This document shows positions 50,366-61,079 of a DNA stretch of 64,000 bases, in pieces. Origin of the DNA: Bettongia penicillata ogilbyi (lineage: Eukaryota; Chordata; Mammalia; Diprotodontia; Potoroidae); NCBI GenBank assembly GCA_023548195.1, contig JAJHZJ010000335.1:6560649-6624648 (forward strand). Direction: 5' to 3'. Numbering within the stretch: the stretch's first letter is position 1; each line of letters opens with the position of its first letter. The position numbers and the translations under genes are program-made. The notes under the pieces are model-generated. The model was not told where the DNA came from and did no database searches. It saw only the letters and a list, made by a program, of their open reading frames with translations.

Positions 50366-50367
50366 AG

Positions 50368-50475
50368 TGGGATGTAAGTGCCTTGAGGGCAGGAACCCTA
50401 CTTGATTTTGTCTTTATATACACCCAGCACCATCTAGCATAGTGCCTCCAACTCGGTGTTAAAAGACATTGAATT
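50368..50475 (+). mobile_element. L2 3' end
   Basis: 'gtaagtgccttgagggcagg' and 'ccagcaccatctagcatagt'. Confidence 0.7.
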
Positions 50476-50955
50476 TAAGACCATTTGAATGCTGCATATT
50501 TCCCTGCAATCTGATTTTTTTAATGTGGTGACTCATATTGTGGTCCATCTAGCCAGTAATTCCCTCTGGTCTGAACTCCCTGATCCCCAAATACACAGCA
50601 AAAGACTCTGTTTTCATGGTCTAAAAATCAAAATGAAACTCCAGCACAAAATGCAACCATCTCATAAAACCCTAATAGATTTTTATGTGTTCTGGACTCC
50701 AAACATTAGACATTTGCCAAGAATGGAAAGACAGTTCCAGACTGAAAGGTATTCTGGGAAAGTGGGAGGAGATATGTTCTGAGATGGATGCTTTAAAGGA
50801 AAAAGAGTTATAAAAATTTGGTTATTGCTAGAGTGCAAAAAATGAATATGAGGCACTTAGAGGGAAATTAAGGGTGGGATGTGGTGAATTTCACAGGAGA
50901 ATATGTGGTCTTTCAGATTGGATTTAGAGGTAGGAAACTATGCCCGAAAACAACT
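50476..50955. promoter_or_regulatory. Repeat-poor block; candidate conserved non-coding element (50480-50720)
   Basis: 'tgctgcatatttccctgcaa', 'gtccatctagccagtaattc' and 'gcaaccatctcataaaaccc' lack repeat landmarks. Inference only. Confidence 0.25.
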
Positions 50956-50959
50956 AATA

Positions 50960-51125
50960 ACAAAAGGTTCAGAGAGACAGATTCAGGCCTGCTGTGTGAG
51001 AAAACTTCTTAACAATTGGCTATTAGTTATCCAAAGGTGAAATGGGCTGTCTTGGAAGATGGTGGTTCCTCCTTGATTAGAAGTTGTCATGGGAAAGTGG
51101 GATGCTGGAGAAAGAAGCCTTGTTC
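50960..51125 (+). mobile_element. CR1/L3 LINE 3' UTR fragment
   Basis: 'aaaacttcttaacaattggc', 'ggtgaaatgggctgtcttgg' and 'aagatggtggttcctccttg' follow the CR1 3' UTR phrase (aacttcctaacaattag...aatgggctgcct...gtgggttccc). Confidence 0.7.
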
Positions 51126-51184
51126 ATGTATCAGTTGCCTCTGAGATCTCTTGTAATGGTGGATTATCTATTCCTGCCAAGGTT

Positions 51185-51870
51185 TCCTTTCACCAGCTTT
51201 CCAGGTTACCCACATGAAGACTCTTGGAGTCATTCTGGATTCCTCCCTCTCCTGTAACTTCCAATCAGTTTCTAAATCTTCTTAACTCTGTTGGCACAAT
51301 GTCTCCGGCATCCTTCTCCTTCCTTCCAACGACACTCTAGGGACAACTTGCATCTGTCCTCATTGGCTCTCATCTCGTTCTACTGCTCTAGATCATCCAA
51401 GCAGGTCTTCCCGCTTCTAGGCTCTCTCCTTCCTAATCCATCCACATTGCTACGCTAAGACACAGATCTGCCCATGTCACTCTTAGGATCAAAAATCTTC
51501 AGTAGCTGTCTACTCCCTCTAGGATAAGAGACAAATTCCTTAGCTCTCTATAACCCAGCTTCCATTTACATTTCCAAACTTATTTCCTAATGCTCCCCAT
51601 CATGTATTTGGGGTCCCAGACAAACTGACCCACTAGTGCTTCTCTGAAGTTGGTGCATCAATCTATCTCTGGCCCCCCATAGGCTTCATCTATGGTTTAG
51701 AATCTCTATGTTCCTCCAAGTTTCAACTCAGGCATCATCTCTTCCCCAAAGCCTTTGTGGAAGCCTACCTTTTCTCCAGGGGTTTAGGTTCAAGCCTTTG
51801 CATGTACTGGCTCTAACATCCTAAGAGGATATAGCCCCTTGCTAAATAGGTAAGACAGTGTTTAGTTTTT
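51185..51870 (+). pseudogene. L2 LINE ORF2 C-terminal remnant
   Basis: 'ggagtcattctggattcctc' encodes GVILDSS, the L2 landmark. Downstream 'gacacagatctgcccatgtc' and 'ttcagtagctgtctactccc' keep L2 order. Several frameshifts. Confidence 0.75.
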
Positions 51871-52105
51871 GCCCTTTAACACCCAGAAGTGAGCACAGAG
51901 CATGATGACACATTTTAGGGGTGGTTGTGTCCTGAACCGCTTGGAAGGAAGCATCCTCTTGCTATGCTCATTGACAATTAGCCCAGTCACCAAGCCATTC
52001 TCTGTCAAATATAGGGCTTGAACCCAAGACTCTGATTTGGCCTCCATGGCCACAACCCCTTCTTCACTAGGCTCTCATCATAGAGTGTTTGCTAATTTAA
52101 AGTGG
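51871..52105. other. Unassigned, possibly MIR-like
   Basis: 'gggcttgaacccaagactct' hints at a MIR 3' half, not certain. Confidence 0.35.
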
Positions 52106-52107
52106 AT

Positions 52108-52412
52108 TATATGAAAGACAGTTCTGGTCTAGCAGATAAAGTACCAGATTAGGTGCTGGGAGCCTCTATTCTCAGCTTTACCATTAACTTGCCATGGAAG
52201 TTTTTGCTAGACAATGCCTTCTCTGAGTTGCAGTTTTTTCTTCTGTAAAATGACTGAGTCAGGAAACCTGGGTTCAAATCCCTCCTCTGACATGTACTAT
52301 CCAAATGACCTTGGACACATCCTTTAAACTCTGTGGTCCTCAGTTTCCTCATTTGTAAAAATAAGGGGATCAGTCATCTGATACGTTTTCCAGCACTAGA
52401 CCTATGATCATC
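52108..52412 (+). mobile_element. Two tRNA-type SINE copies in tandem
   Basis: The first, 52108-52250, ends in 'cttctgtaaaatgactgag'. The second begins at once with 'aaacctgggttcaaatccct' and runs to 'tttccagcactagacctatg'. Confidence 0.65.
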
Positions 52413-52447
52413 TGGTGAGCCTAAGACTAGGTGAATCCCTAAGTTTC

Positions 52448-52682
52448 CTTGTGGGGCATAAAGTGCCAGGCCTGGATTCAGGAAGACTCATCTTCCTGAG
52501 TTCAAATCCACCTGACATTTACTAGCTGTGTGACCCTGAGCCAAGTCACTTTACCCTATTTGCTTCAGGTTCCTCATCTGTAAAATGATCTGGAGAAGGA
52601 AAAGGCAAACTATGCCAGTATCTCTGCCAAGAAAACCCCAAATGGGGTCATGAAGAGTTAGACATGACTGAACAATAACAGC
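52448..52682 (+). mobile_element. Marsupial tRNA-derived SINE, near full length
   Basis: 'ggattcaggaagactcatct', 'gctgtgtgaccctgagccaa', 'ctggagaaggaaaaggcaaa' and 'ccaaatggggtcatgaagag'. Confidence 0.9.
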
Positions 52683-52760
52683 TAAGTTTTCTCCCCGCTC
52701 TGACTTCTATGTTCTCTATTTAAGGTTCCCTCTCATTATGCTGTCCTAGAATTCTATGCA
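52683..52760 (+). repeat. Two SINE/CR1-tail units
   Basis: 'ttctccccgctctgacttct' and 'gttccctctcattatgctgt'. Confidence 0.5.
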
Positions 52761-52989
52761 TTTGTGGAAAAGTCCAGAATTACCAGCATAGCCACAAAGG
52801 CAGGATTTAAGACCCCGCATGGAAATAGAATATGGGGGGTAAGGAATGAAGGTGATTGGTGGCAATTAATTCCCTTTTGCCAATTGCAATAAAAACAACA
52901 TTTGCTAGAGAGGAGGTACTTATTCCTTTCCATCCTTGTGGCATGATTTTGAAATATCTACAGAGCTGGAGAGATGACTGAGAAAATAC

Positions 52990-53560
52990 AAATCTATTAA
53001 ACACAAGGCCAAAGAAAAAGTGGTTTCAATAAAAGAATGTCTCGTCTATATCAAAGGATGCTGAGGTCAGAGATGGATGTCGGAATGCTGCCAATTAGAC
53101 CTAAATGGGCAAGAGCTTTAAATCTCAAAATTAAAGATGAGGGCTGGCAATTAACCTGTCATCTAACTAAAAACATAACCATTAATGCTCAGTATAATTT
53201 AATATTTTAAAAATGACTGCAGCTAGACTCTACGAGTCCTGTTAGCAACATACAACAAAAGGTTCAACTCAGGTCCTAGACATGGCTAGAGTGATTCCAC
53301 AGTCAGCCATCTGTTTTGGGGATGCTCACTCATTACAGAATATCAGAACAGCGTGGAGAGGACTAGAAATCACCCAAGAAGCTGTAATCAGAGATCCCTC
53401 TGACTCTCCCCACACCACAGCCACTCTCAGGCCATGGGGTGCACAATTACGGGGTTACTTTAGCATTAAGGACTTCTGACAGAGCCCGTTAGGATGAATG
53501 GTGCTAAACTGGAGAACAACATCAGCAAAGACCACCTGTCTCCATGGAGGGCACTGCACA
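52990..53560. promoter_or_regulatory. Repeat-poor block; candidate conserved non-coding element (53030-53260)
   Basis: 'ctttaaatctcaaaattaaa', 'ggcaattaacctgtcatcta' and 'cataaccattaatgctcagt' carry clustered TAAT/ATTA cores and a CTGTCA motif; no repeat landmarks. Among the best candidates by eye for an ancient regulatory element, but conservation is not shown here. Confidence 0.3.
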
Positions 53561-53561
53561 T

Positions 53562-53670
53562 GCTGACCTTGAGCTAGTCATTATCCTTCTCTGAGTCTCT
53601 CATTCCTCACTGGTAAAACAAAAGGGTTGGAGACTCTCTGCCTCCCCCTTCCCAGCATTCCAAGTAACTG
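53562..53670 (+). mobile_element. SINE mid region and tail fragment
   Basis: 'cttgagctagtcattatcct' and 'ctcactggtaaaacaaaagg' + 'gttggagactctctgcct'. Confidence 0.5.
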
Positions 53671-53741
53671 AATATCTGGAAAGATTGGGGTTTGGAAATA
53701 TATTAGGATTGCCAGTTCATATCGAGATGAGGAGATTCAGC

Positions 53742-53995
53742 ATGGAAAAGGTATTGGACTTAAATTAAAAAATCATGGTCTCCAGGCCTGCTCGGGAAGT
53801 TCTCCGAGTTGGATGAACATCAAGACATTTAAACTCTCTGAGATTCAGTTTACCGACTTGGAAAATGGAGGTGGTGATACTTGTTATCTACCTCACTGGG
53901 TTGTTGTGAGAAAAAAAATGTTTTGTAAAACTTCAGGTGTTAATTTACAGATAAAGAAACTGAGCCCCAGTGTTAGAGAGCTTGGGAGTAGCACT
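53742..53995 (+). mobile_element. tRNA-derived SINE plus MIR scrap
   Basis: 'gagattcagtttaccgactt', 'tctacctcactgggttgttg' and then 'acagataaagaaactgagcc'. Confidence 0.6.
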
Positions 53996-53999
53996 CAAT

Positions 54000-54130
54000 T
54001 GATTAAACCAAACACATTCATGAACTGTCTGCCATGTGCATGGCACTGTGCTGGGAGCTTGGGATACAGATGCAGAGAAAGAAACAATTTCTACTCTCAA
54101 GGCATATTAACATAAAGGAGCAAACAAATA
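54000..54130 (-). mobile_element. L2 terminus, reverse
   Basis: 'ctgtctgccatgtgcatggc', 'actgtgctgggagcttggga' and 'ttctactctcaaggcatatt'. Confidence 0.65.
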
Positions 54131-54788
54131 CATACAAGATGGAGCCCATTGCCTTGGTCTAGGTGGGGCCACCCTCTAACCAGGGGAGTTAAGTGGCCGA
54201 GAACATGAATGAGAAGGCAGCACTCTCATCACGGTTATTCGCCAAACTCCTGTTGCTCTGGATTGGCCTAGAGAAGCTGGTTTCTTCTCTGCACTGGGCT
54301 GACTGCAGGCTCTCTTACCCCCATCCTCCCAGATCCGATTAGCTCTTGGGGCACATGACCTCCCAACTTGTTCAGGAAGACACTACAGACAATAGAACCT
54401 TGCTGGCATCTCTTGACATGCTTTCCACTCTGATCCTGAGCCCATAATTATCATTCTCTGCTCAGCCCCTCCAGCACCTGGTGTATAGAAAAGTAACATC
54501 TGCATGGAGTTTGCTGGGGAAAATGTCTGTCACAGGGAAAGAGGTTTGAAGGCGAAATGATAATAAATCACAATTTTATATATATATGGATATATAATTT
54601 TATGGTTACAAAGCACTTTCATTTGCATTAAAGAACTGACAATTTGGCCTGCAACCAGAGGACAGGAACTAAGAGAATGGAAGAAAAGCCTGGAGAAAGT
54701 GTCACAAGGATCCAGTGATCTTGTGTGGAGTCTTGGGGGTAGGGCTTCCACGATAGTTGTGCTTGAGTATCTGAAGAGCTGTGAATAT
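54131..54788. other. Unassigned, short TA-rich tract near 54575-54602
   Basis: No family recognised. Antisense frames at 54530-54834 show no domain. Confidence 0.4.
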
Positions 54789-54789
54789 A

Positions 54790-55025
54790 AATCATCATGG
54801 GGCGCTCCTTACTTAGTGCCAGGAAGGCCCACATTCAAATCTTGCTTTTCACACTTAGGAGCTTGTACAATCATGGACAAGTAATTAATATTTCTGACTC
54901 TCAATTTCCTCAACCATAAAATGGGGACAATAATATACCTCAGAGGGTTATTGAGAAGAGCAAATGAGAGAATGTATAAAAAATCTCTGCAAACCTTACA
55001 TGTTAGTCATCATCCTCATTGTCAT
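54790..55025 (+). mobile_element. tRNA-derived SINE
   Basis: 'taaatcatcatggggcgctc', 'ggcccacattcaaatcttgc', 'cctcaaccataaaatgggga' and 'cagagggttattgagaagag'. Confidence 0.65.
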
Positions 55026-55049
55026 TATCACTACGTTAAATAAGAGGAA

Positions 55050-55250
55050 TAAGGGGTGGTACAAAGGACCCTCAGGTTGGAGCATCAGATACTAGTCCTG
55101 CTGCTTGCTACTTGTGAGACCTTTGGTAAATCCCTTTATCTCTGTTGGTCAACTTCAGTTTCCTCTTCTGCAAATCAGAGAGGGTTGGACCAAATGCTTC
55201 CTCTAGGCTGCTTCTAGCTCCAAATCAGAGAATTCTAAGCTTCTTAGAGG
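55050..55250 (+). mobile_element. tRNA-type SINE with CR1/L3-like tail
   Basis: 'cagtttcctcttctgcaaat', 'agggttggaccaaatgcttc' and 'taggctgcttctagctccaa'. Confidence 0.65.
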
Positions 55251-55624
55251 TAGTCTAAGGAAACCCTTTCTAATCATTAGAGTCATTTAGAAAGTGGGGT
55301 GGCCTATCAGGTGGTGGGATACCTGGTACAGGAGATCACTGATCATTGATCATTTGTCATCAGTGTTATGGCAGGGATTCCTGTCTAGGCAGGGGTTAGA
55401 CTGGGGGATTTCTGAGTTCCTTTCCACCCCTAAGATTTTATGATCTCTTATCTTTCCTAGTAGACTGTAAAGGTCATAAGAGAAGGGGCAGTGTCCTCTT
55501 CTATCATCTTGGGGTTAGCATGGTACCTGGGATTATGGATGCTAAAGGGTTCTGGGGTGTGATGGCAATCAAATTAGGATCTTTTGCTATTTTTGTTTTG
55601 CTAAAAACGTCTCTGATGGAATAA
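55251..55624. other. Tail unit, L2 scrap and unassigned sequence
   Basis: 55385-55440 is a SINE tail ('ggggttagactgggggattt','gagttcctttccacccctaa'); 55450-55530 is a weak L2 end. The rest is unrecognised. Confidence 0.4.
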
Positions 55625-56202
55625 TGTGATTCAAGAAGATCTTTCCCACCCATTGATGGGCCTGTCTATTGTGCAAAGCTTGATTAGGAGAATTGTTTTA
55701 TAGGAGAGTCCAAAATAGCTTTTTTTTCTATTGAGGCACTGAATCAGAGGGTTATGCCCTCTGGCTCGAAAAAGTGTACAAATACTTTGAGGGTGAGATT
55801 TTATTTTGGGGCTTAGTTTTTGTAAGAAGGTTTGAATGTCAGATGAGGACCCTGGGAAGCTGCTAAGGAGCTCCCTGGCTTTGAAAACCCAGCTGTCAGG
55901 TGCTTCCCTCTCTGGTAACTATGGTTAGGCAGTTGTACTGTCTGTTGAATTCAGGCAGAGGAAGCCATGTCTGTGGATCTTTGATTTCTCTGTATTTTCT
56001 TTGAAGTACAGGTTGTTGACTGCCCTGAACTAGGTGAATGATATATGTGCTTGGTTAAAGGAATGATACATGTGCTTGATTAAAGTGATTGTTAACCCCT
56101 CAAAAGTTGCCTTTCCTTTTATGAAAGCAGAGCTAAGAACCTGTGTCCACATCAGAACTCTATTGGCTCAGGCCCAAATACTGCTGCCTGGAGGTACTGT
56201 TC
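55625..56202 (+). mobile_element. LTR-like element B (candidate solo LTR of an endogenous retrovirus)
   Basis: Homologous to 34979-35541, with shared 'gaagatctttcccacccatt', 'aggcactgaatcagagggtt', 'tctggctcgaaaaagtgtac', 'cccctcaaaagttgcctttc' and 'agctaagaacctgtgtccac'. ATTAAA (56079-56084) occupies the position equivalent to ATTAAA in copy A. No adjacent viral coding sequence. Family not identified. Confidence 0.6.
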
Positions 56203-56384
56203 CACCACCTCTGGTCTCAATACATTATTTGAATGGAATGAGGGGAAACAAAGGGAGAGGATTGAGTAGGATGACAATGCTTTTCTCTCTTGAGGGAAAA
56301 GAAACCTTTTTGATCAGAAGTTACCTTGAACCATACAATTCTTTCTTATTAACACAAAGGGATATCTATAGAAGAACACTATTG
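56203..56384. other. Unassigned, probable upstream L1
   Basis: Probably the start of the L1 3' fragment below, but no clear landmark. Confidence 0.35.
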
Positions 56385-56715
56385 TAGATCCAAGACAATC
56401 CGAAGGACTCATGATGAAAAATGATCGAGTCGAAATGCAGATCGAAGCATATGATTTTCACCATTTTTTGTGTGCTTTTTTTCTCTTTAAATCTCTGTCT
56501 TCTTTCACAACATTGCTAATACAGTAATACATTTTGCGTGATTGAACATGCATAACCTATTTCACATTACTTAGCATCTCAGGGAGGGGGGAAGTGAGAG
56601 AGGGAGAGAAAATTTAGAACTCAAAAATTTTTTAAATGAATGTTAAAAATGGTCTTCATATGTAAGTGGGAAAAATGAAATATTACTAAAAATAAATAGG
56701 TAAATAAAAATAATA
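56385..56715 (+). mobile_element. L1-type LINE 3' end
   Basis: 'ccgaaggactcatgatgaaa', 'aatgcagatcgaagcatatg', 'ctttcacaacattgctaata', 'catgcataacctatttcaca' and the A/T-rich end 'ttactaaaaataaatagg' match the marsupial L1 3' terminus. Confidence 0.8.
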
Positions 56716-57430
56716 TAGAAGCTCACTGAAATCAGGGGTTTGGTAATCTAATGCATTTCCAATGGCTTACACAGGACCAAGGTGAGAATAGGCAAGAATG
56801 ATGACCTCAAGAGCATAGCACTAATGGAGCCAACAGCAAGGGTATCCTTCCCCTAATGTTCAACTGATTTCCTACAGATGAAGAACTTTGTTGTATTGCC
56901 AGGTCACACACACACACACACACACACACACCAAAAACCAAAAACTGTAGAGATTACCTATACCATGACTGCACATAGTTCTTTGGACATAAGACAGATG
57001 AAATGGAAGCATTTGGAGGGTTCTACAGAATTCATCACTATCTTTGGAAAACAAGTAAATTACTTGTGTTGAAAATTGTTCAGTATGAATGTCTTTTTAA
57101 AAAGCAAGTTATAATAAGCCAAACAGGTTCTGAAGACACACAGCACCTTGGGTCACGTATTATAGGAAGCCTACAACACTTCTTTTCTTTTCACATTAAA
57201 TAGCAAACAGATATGTCAATCCTTTTACCAAGACGGATGTCAGAGGAAATTCAGAGTCATAAGATACTGGAGTTCTATCTAAAAGATCTGGAAAATAAAG
57301 GATTGTTCTAAGTGATTTTCAGGGTTTTTGCTGCATGTTTTTTCCTTCCAGAGGCAATTTACAGGATAAAAGAAATAAAGGAAAGGCTAGAAAATTTTTA
57401 AAAATTAAAATGAACAAAACAATACTATTG
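56716..57430. other. Unassigned, with (CA)n at 56905-56931
   Basis: About 13 CA dinucleotides. The surrounding AT-rich sequence shows no family; short frames on both strands cross the microsatellite. Confidence 0.5.
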
Positions 57431-57439
57431 TAGCCTTGG

Positions 57440-57541
57440 CGGTTTTTGAATGAATAAATCCCAACAGATAGGCAAGACAGGTATTACTTTCTCCATTGCG
57501 CAGAAAAGGAAACCGAGGATCAATAAGGTAAATACTGTCCT
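57440..57541 (+). mobile_element. MIR core fragment
   Basis: 'ttctccattgcgcagaaaag' + 'gaaaccgaggatcaataagg'. Confidence 0.5.
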
Positions 57542-57542
57542 G

Positions 57543-57803
57543 GGAATAGTTTGCTGCTGTTCAGTCATCTTTCAGCTGCGTCTGACTCTTTATGATGGAT
57601 TTGGGGTTTTCATGGCAAAGATGTGGGAATGGTTTGCCATTTCCTTCTCTAGCTCATTTTATAGTTGAAGAAACAGGCAAAGAGGGCTATGTGACTTGGC
57701 CAGGGACACACAGCTAGTGAGTATCTGAGGCTGGATTGGAACTCACAAAGTCTTCTTGACTTCAGGCTCGGCACTCTATCCAATGTAACACCTGGCTGCC
57801 AAT
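57543..57803 (-). mobile_element. Marsupial tRNA-derived SINE, full length, reverse
   Basis: 'tgttcagtcatctttcagct', 'ggggttttcatggcaaagat', 'ttgccatttccttctctagc', 'cagctagtgagtatctgagg' and 'gtaacacctggctgcc'. Confidence 0.9.
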
Positions 57804-58105
57804 CGTTAGTAGTAATAGTCAGTATTTGTATAGTGCCTTCAAGTCTCCAAGGTGCCTTTCAAATACTCTCTCATTTGATTCTCACAGCAATCCTGGGAGG
57901 AAGAAGCCATTATTACCCATATTTTACTGATGGAGAAACTGAGGCAAAGAAAGGTTAAGTGGCTTGCCCAAGATCAGTATCTGAGGTTGGACTAGAAAGG
58001 TCTAGCACCCGATCCACTGGGCCACCCAGACTGAGTGATCTGTCCAGTGCACAGGTAAGTGGCAGATTCAGGATTGGAACCCAAGTCTCCTGACTCTATG
58101 TCTTC
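57804..58105 (+). mobile_element. MIR-type SINE plus second MIR 3' fragment
   Basis: 57804-58032: 'gtatttgtatagtgccttca', 'gattctcacagcaatcctgg' and 'tggagaaactgaggcaaaga'. 58036-58105 repeats the 3' part ('caggattggaacccaagtct'). Confidence 0.75.
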
Positions 58106-58234
58106 TTTCTACGACAACATGGTGAGCAAGACATTAACAGAGGGCTAAAATGCTGCTCCCCAAAAGAAGTAAAGAGGGCAGGTGGGAGGGATGTTGTTTG
58201 CCCCCCTTTACTTAGCTCTGAAAGCTGAAAATCA

Positions 58235-58330
58235 TAGTGCTTCCCTTGCTGGGTTATTGTGAGGATTGAATGAGATAAGACTGGTACAGCCCTTCGCATA
58301 TATTAGGTGCTTAATAAATACTTATTCCTT
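58235..58330 (+). mobile_element. SINE 3' end fused to L2-like terminus
   Basis: 'gctgggttattgtgaggatt' + 'gaatgagataagactggtac', ending 'attaggtgcttaataaatac'. Confidence 0.6.
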
Positions 58331-58680
58331 TGTTCCCTACCCCTGTAGGCAGGGCAGATGATAAGGGCTGCTGGTCCTGCATCTTACCAGAAAGAATGGA
58401 GTTGTTGATTCCTATTTCATTCAAGTCCTATAAGCAAACAGTCCACCAAGGGTGGGAGAAAAGTAAGGGGAAAAAGTGTGCCCCCAGTGGTGGCCCACCT
58501 GGCGGCCATGATAAATGGGTTCTGGGGTGGAGGAAGGGCACATCTGGTGGTGAAGGTTCTCCCAACACACCACACTGCCTCTCCAAGGAGTCTGAGAAGG
58601 GATAGGTATTAAGGGTTAAATGTTTTGCTTAAAACATTTTTGGTCAAGTCTCTCCTTGCTGTCACCCCTTTAAAATGGAG
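58331..58680. other. Unassigned sequence
   Basis: The 91-residue frame at 58330-58605 (Gly/Lys-rich) has no domain and no splice or promoter context. Confidence 0.4.
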
Positions 58681-58683
58681 AGG

Positions 58684-58800
58684 TGGGGCAGCTAGGTGGC
58701 ACAGTGGCTAGATCACCTGGAGTCCAGATGACCTCAGCTGAAATTCAGCCTCAGACTCTTACTAGCTGTGTGACCTTGGACAAGTCACTTAACCTCTTAA
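58684..58800 (+). mobile_element. Marsupial tRNA-derived SINE, 5' half
   Basis: 'ggggcagctaggtggcacag' head intact, then 'gctgtgtgaccttggacaag' and 'tcacttaacctctt'. The best-preserved SINE head in the window. Confidence 0.9.
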
Positions 58801-58869
58801 AATAATATTTAAAGAGGAGGGGCAACAGGGCAGAGATAAATTCCAAAGAAATAAGAACAGGTCACAAAC

Positions 58870-59500
58870 TCAGGTCTCCAGAATGTCAAGGGACACTAGA
58901 GGCTCACTCTTCCAACCCAGACTTGAATAAGGATCGCCCCTAAGATAGGGGAGGGGCCATCCTGACTTTATGGGCAGACTTAGAGAGACAGGGAGCTCAC
59001 TCCTTCCTAGCAGTCCTTTCTATTTCAGGTTGGTTCTGATTCCCAGCTAGCATTTCCTCACATTGAGTCAAAACATGACTTTCTGCCCTTCCTGCCCATT
59101 GATCTTACTTTTCTGTCTTCTGGGGCTAAGCCAGGCAGTCTAATCTCTCCTTTGCAGGACAGCTCTTCAAATATGGAAAGACAGCTATTGGGCATCCCCT
59201 AAGTCTATTCTGCTCTGTGTTACACACCACCAGTTTCTTCAATTGATCCTCATATGCCATGATCTCCAGACCCTTCACTCTCCCATTGCTGCCCCTTCTA
59301 GAGACTTTCGAGCTAGTTTTGCTTTTCTATTTTTGCCAGACCAGATTTCGTTGGTATAGGGAACTCCCAGTCTGGATGTTCCTTCTACCAGCGCTGTAGC
59401 ATCTTAAAAAAGTTACCTGGGGGAATTAGAGGTTAAATCACTTAAATATAATACCCAGAATTAAATGCAGTACTGTAATAACTAAATTCAGAGACAGACC
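58870..59500 (-). mobile_element. CR1/L3 LINE fragment, reverse
   Basis: 'ctggggctaagccaggcagt', 'ctcttcaaatatggaaagac' and 'caattgatcctcatatgcca' + 'tgatctccagacccttcact' match the CR1 downstream sequence in reverse. Confidence 0.75.
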
Positions 59501-59574
59501 TGCTTGCATTTGTGATACAGTGACCTGTCCTAGGACCCTCGACCCATCTTAGGGGTATGTTTAAGAGTCACAGA

Positions 59575-59780
59575 CACAACACTCTAGAATGTTAGAGTTA
59601 TAAGTGACCTCAGAGACATTCTACTCCAACCCCCTCTTTTTACAGGTGAAGCACAACAGTCAATATTTATGAAGCACCTGCTTTGTGCCAGGCTCCGTAC
59701 TGATCTTCTGTATCTTTCGTAGAGATACAAACAAAGGTTCAGGACAGTCCCCGCCCTCAAGGAGCATGAAGCCCAAGGAG
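59575..59780. mobile_element. MIR start plus reverse L2 terminus
   Basis: 59583-59650: 'gttagagttataagtgacct' ... 'ctccaaccccctctttttac'. 59657-59780: 'gcacctgctttgtgccaggc' and 'gtccccgccctcaaggagca'. Confidence 0.65.
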
Positions 59781-59789
59781 ACCTGTCCA

Positions 59790-60505
59790 AGATTGGTCAC
59801 AGACCTGGCCCTCTTCTCCCCACATCAGGTTGCCTCTGGCTGGCTGCATGTTTCCTTTTTACCATCTGCCTTAAGGAGGAAAGGAAATTACTCTTTTAGT
59901 GATTGCAGATGTTGGAGTGGCTTCATAGAATGTCTCTTCCCCCACTGGGTACCCTCTCTACTTGCTCCCCTTGCTCTGTTTTCCCAAGGGGCCTGACCTC
60001 TTGGGCCTTGTGGCACCGGGTGCTTTGTTCTTTTGTGGGACATACAGATCTCTCCCAAAGGGTTATGGGTCAGAGGCTTGGGATCTGGTCTGTGAGTCTA
60101 TGTGGCCAGCTCCTTTTGAGTTAGAAACATAATCAGACCTGTGTCTAACTGCAGACAGACGGCCCAAACTTAGCAGTTTGGGGTTTTATTGAGATGTGGT
60201 GCCCAGGACCAAGGAATCCTCTTCCCTGAATACTAAGGAGAGGGATGCAATTGCTCACAATGTATTTTGCCTGGGCCTTTCTATGTCTGGGGCAGGCCTC
60301 TACTATAAATCCTTCCCACTCTAACATTCTACATTCTATGCTGACTGCAAGTTCAAAGCCAATCAACTGGGAAACATGGCAACCACAAAAACTGAATGTG
60401 ATTGTGGGCTGTGGAAAGCACAGGACTTAGGAACTGGGACTTCCCTTAAGTTCAGCCTTGATTAGCCTATCAATGGGCCTGTTACATCAATAACTGGCAG
60501 ATTTT
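59790..60505. other. Unassigned, one tail unit at 60305-60345
   Basis: Nothing recognised apart from 'ccttcccactctaacattct'. Short frames lack domains. Confidence 0.4.
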
Positions 60506-60507
60506 AG

Positions 60508-60725
60508 GCAGGGTACTGAAAAGCTGGATGGTATACAGAGAAGACCTGAGTTCAAGTCCTGCCTCAGACAATACTAGCTGTGTGACCTTGGGCAATTCAC
60601 TTACCCCCTATTTGCCTCAGTTTCTCAGCTGTAAAATGGGGATATCCTGAAGAAGGAAAAGTCAAACCATTTCAGTATTTTGGCCAAGAAAAGTCAGATG
60701 CAAATGAACAATACAAGAATGGAGG
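60508..60725 (+). mobile_element. Marsupial tRNA-derived SINE
   Basis: 'gaagacctgagttcaagtcc', 'gctgtgtgaccttgggcaat', 'gaagaaggaaaagtcaaacc' and 'cagtattttggccaagaaaa'. Confidence 0.85.
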
Positions 60726-61079
60726 AAAGACACCAACATATCCATCACACGGAAGCCAGATAAGGCTAAAGTCAGGATTGGCAGGATTTCTTTTAGTGTT
60801 AGGGGCTTCACTGGATGGCATGACTCATCCATGATTCTAGATGTTTCAGCCTGTGTTCCATCCCACTCCTTTCTACGGGGAAAGAGGCCTCAGTTAATCC
60901 AGTTCTGGGATCCAGGGGTTTCAAAGTTTCCTTCCAGCTCTCACGTTCTCGGATCTGTGTTCTAAGTGTTCTCACTCTGGTAGTGCATGATTTAGGTGTC
61001 TATTGTCTCTACAATGCTCTACCAGGGTCCTCACTGAAACAGTCAGGGACTCCCCCTGGTGACAGTTTTCCTTCCCCTT
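60726..61079. other. Unassigned, tail units at 60920-60975
   Basis: 'gtttccttccagctctcacg' + 'ttctcggatctgtgttctaa' are tail units; the rest is unrecognised. Confidence 0.4.

Noticed and set aside
58330..58605. 91-residue Gly/Lys-rich frame
   Set aside because: No domain, no neighbouring exon and composition typical of random purine-rich sequence.
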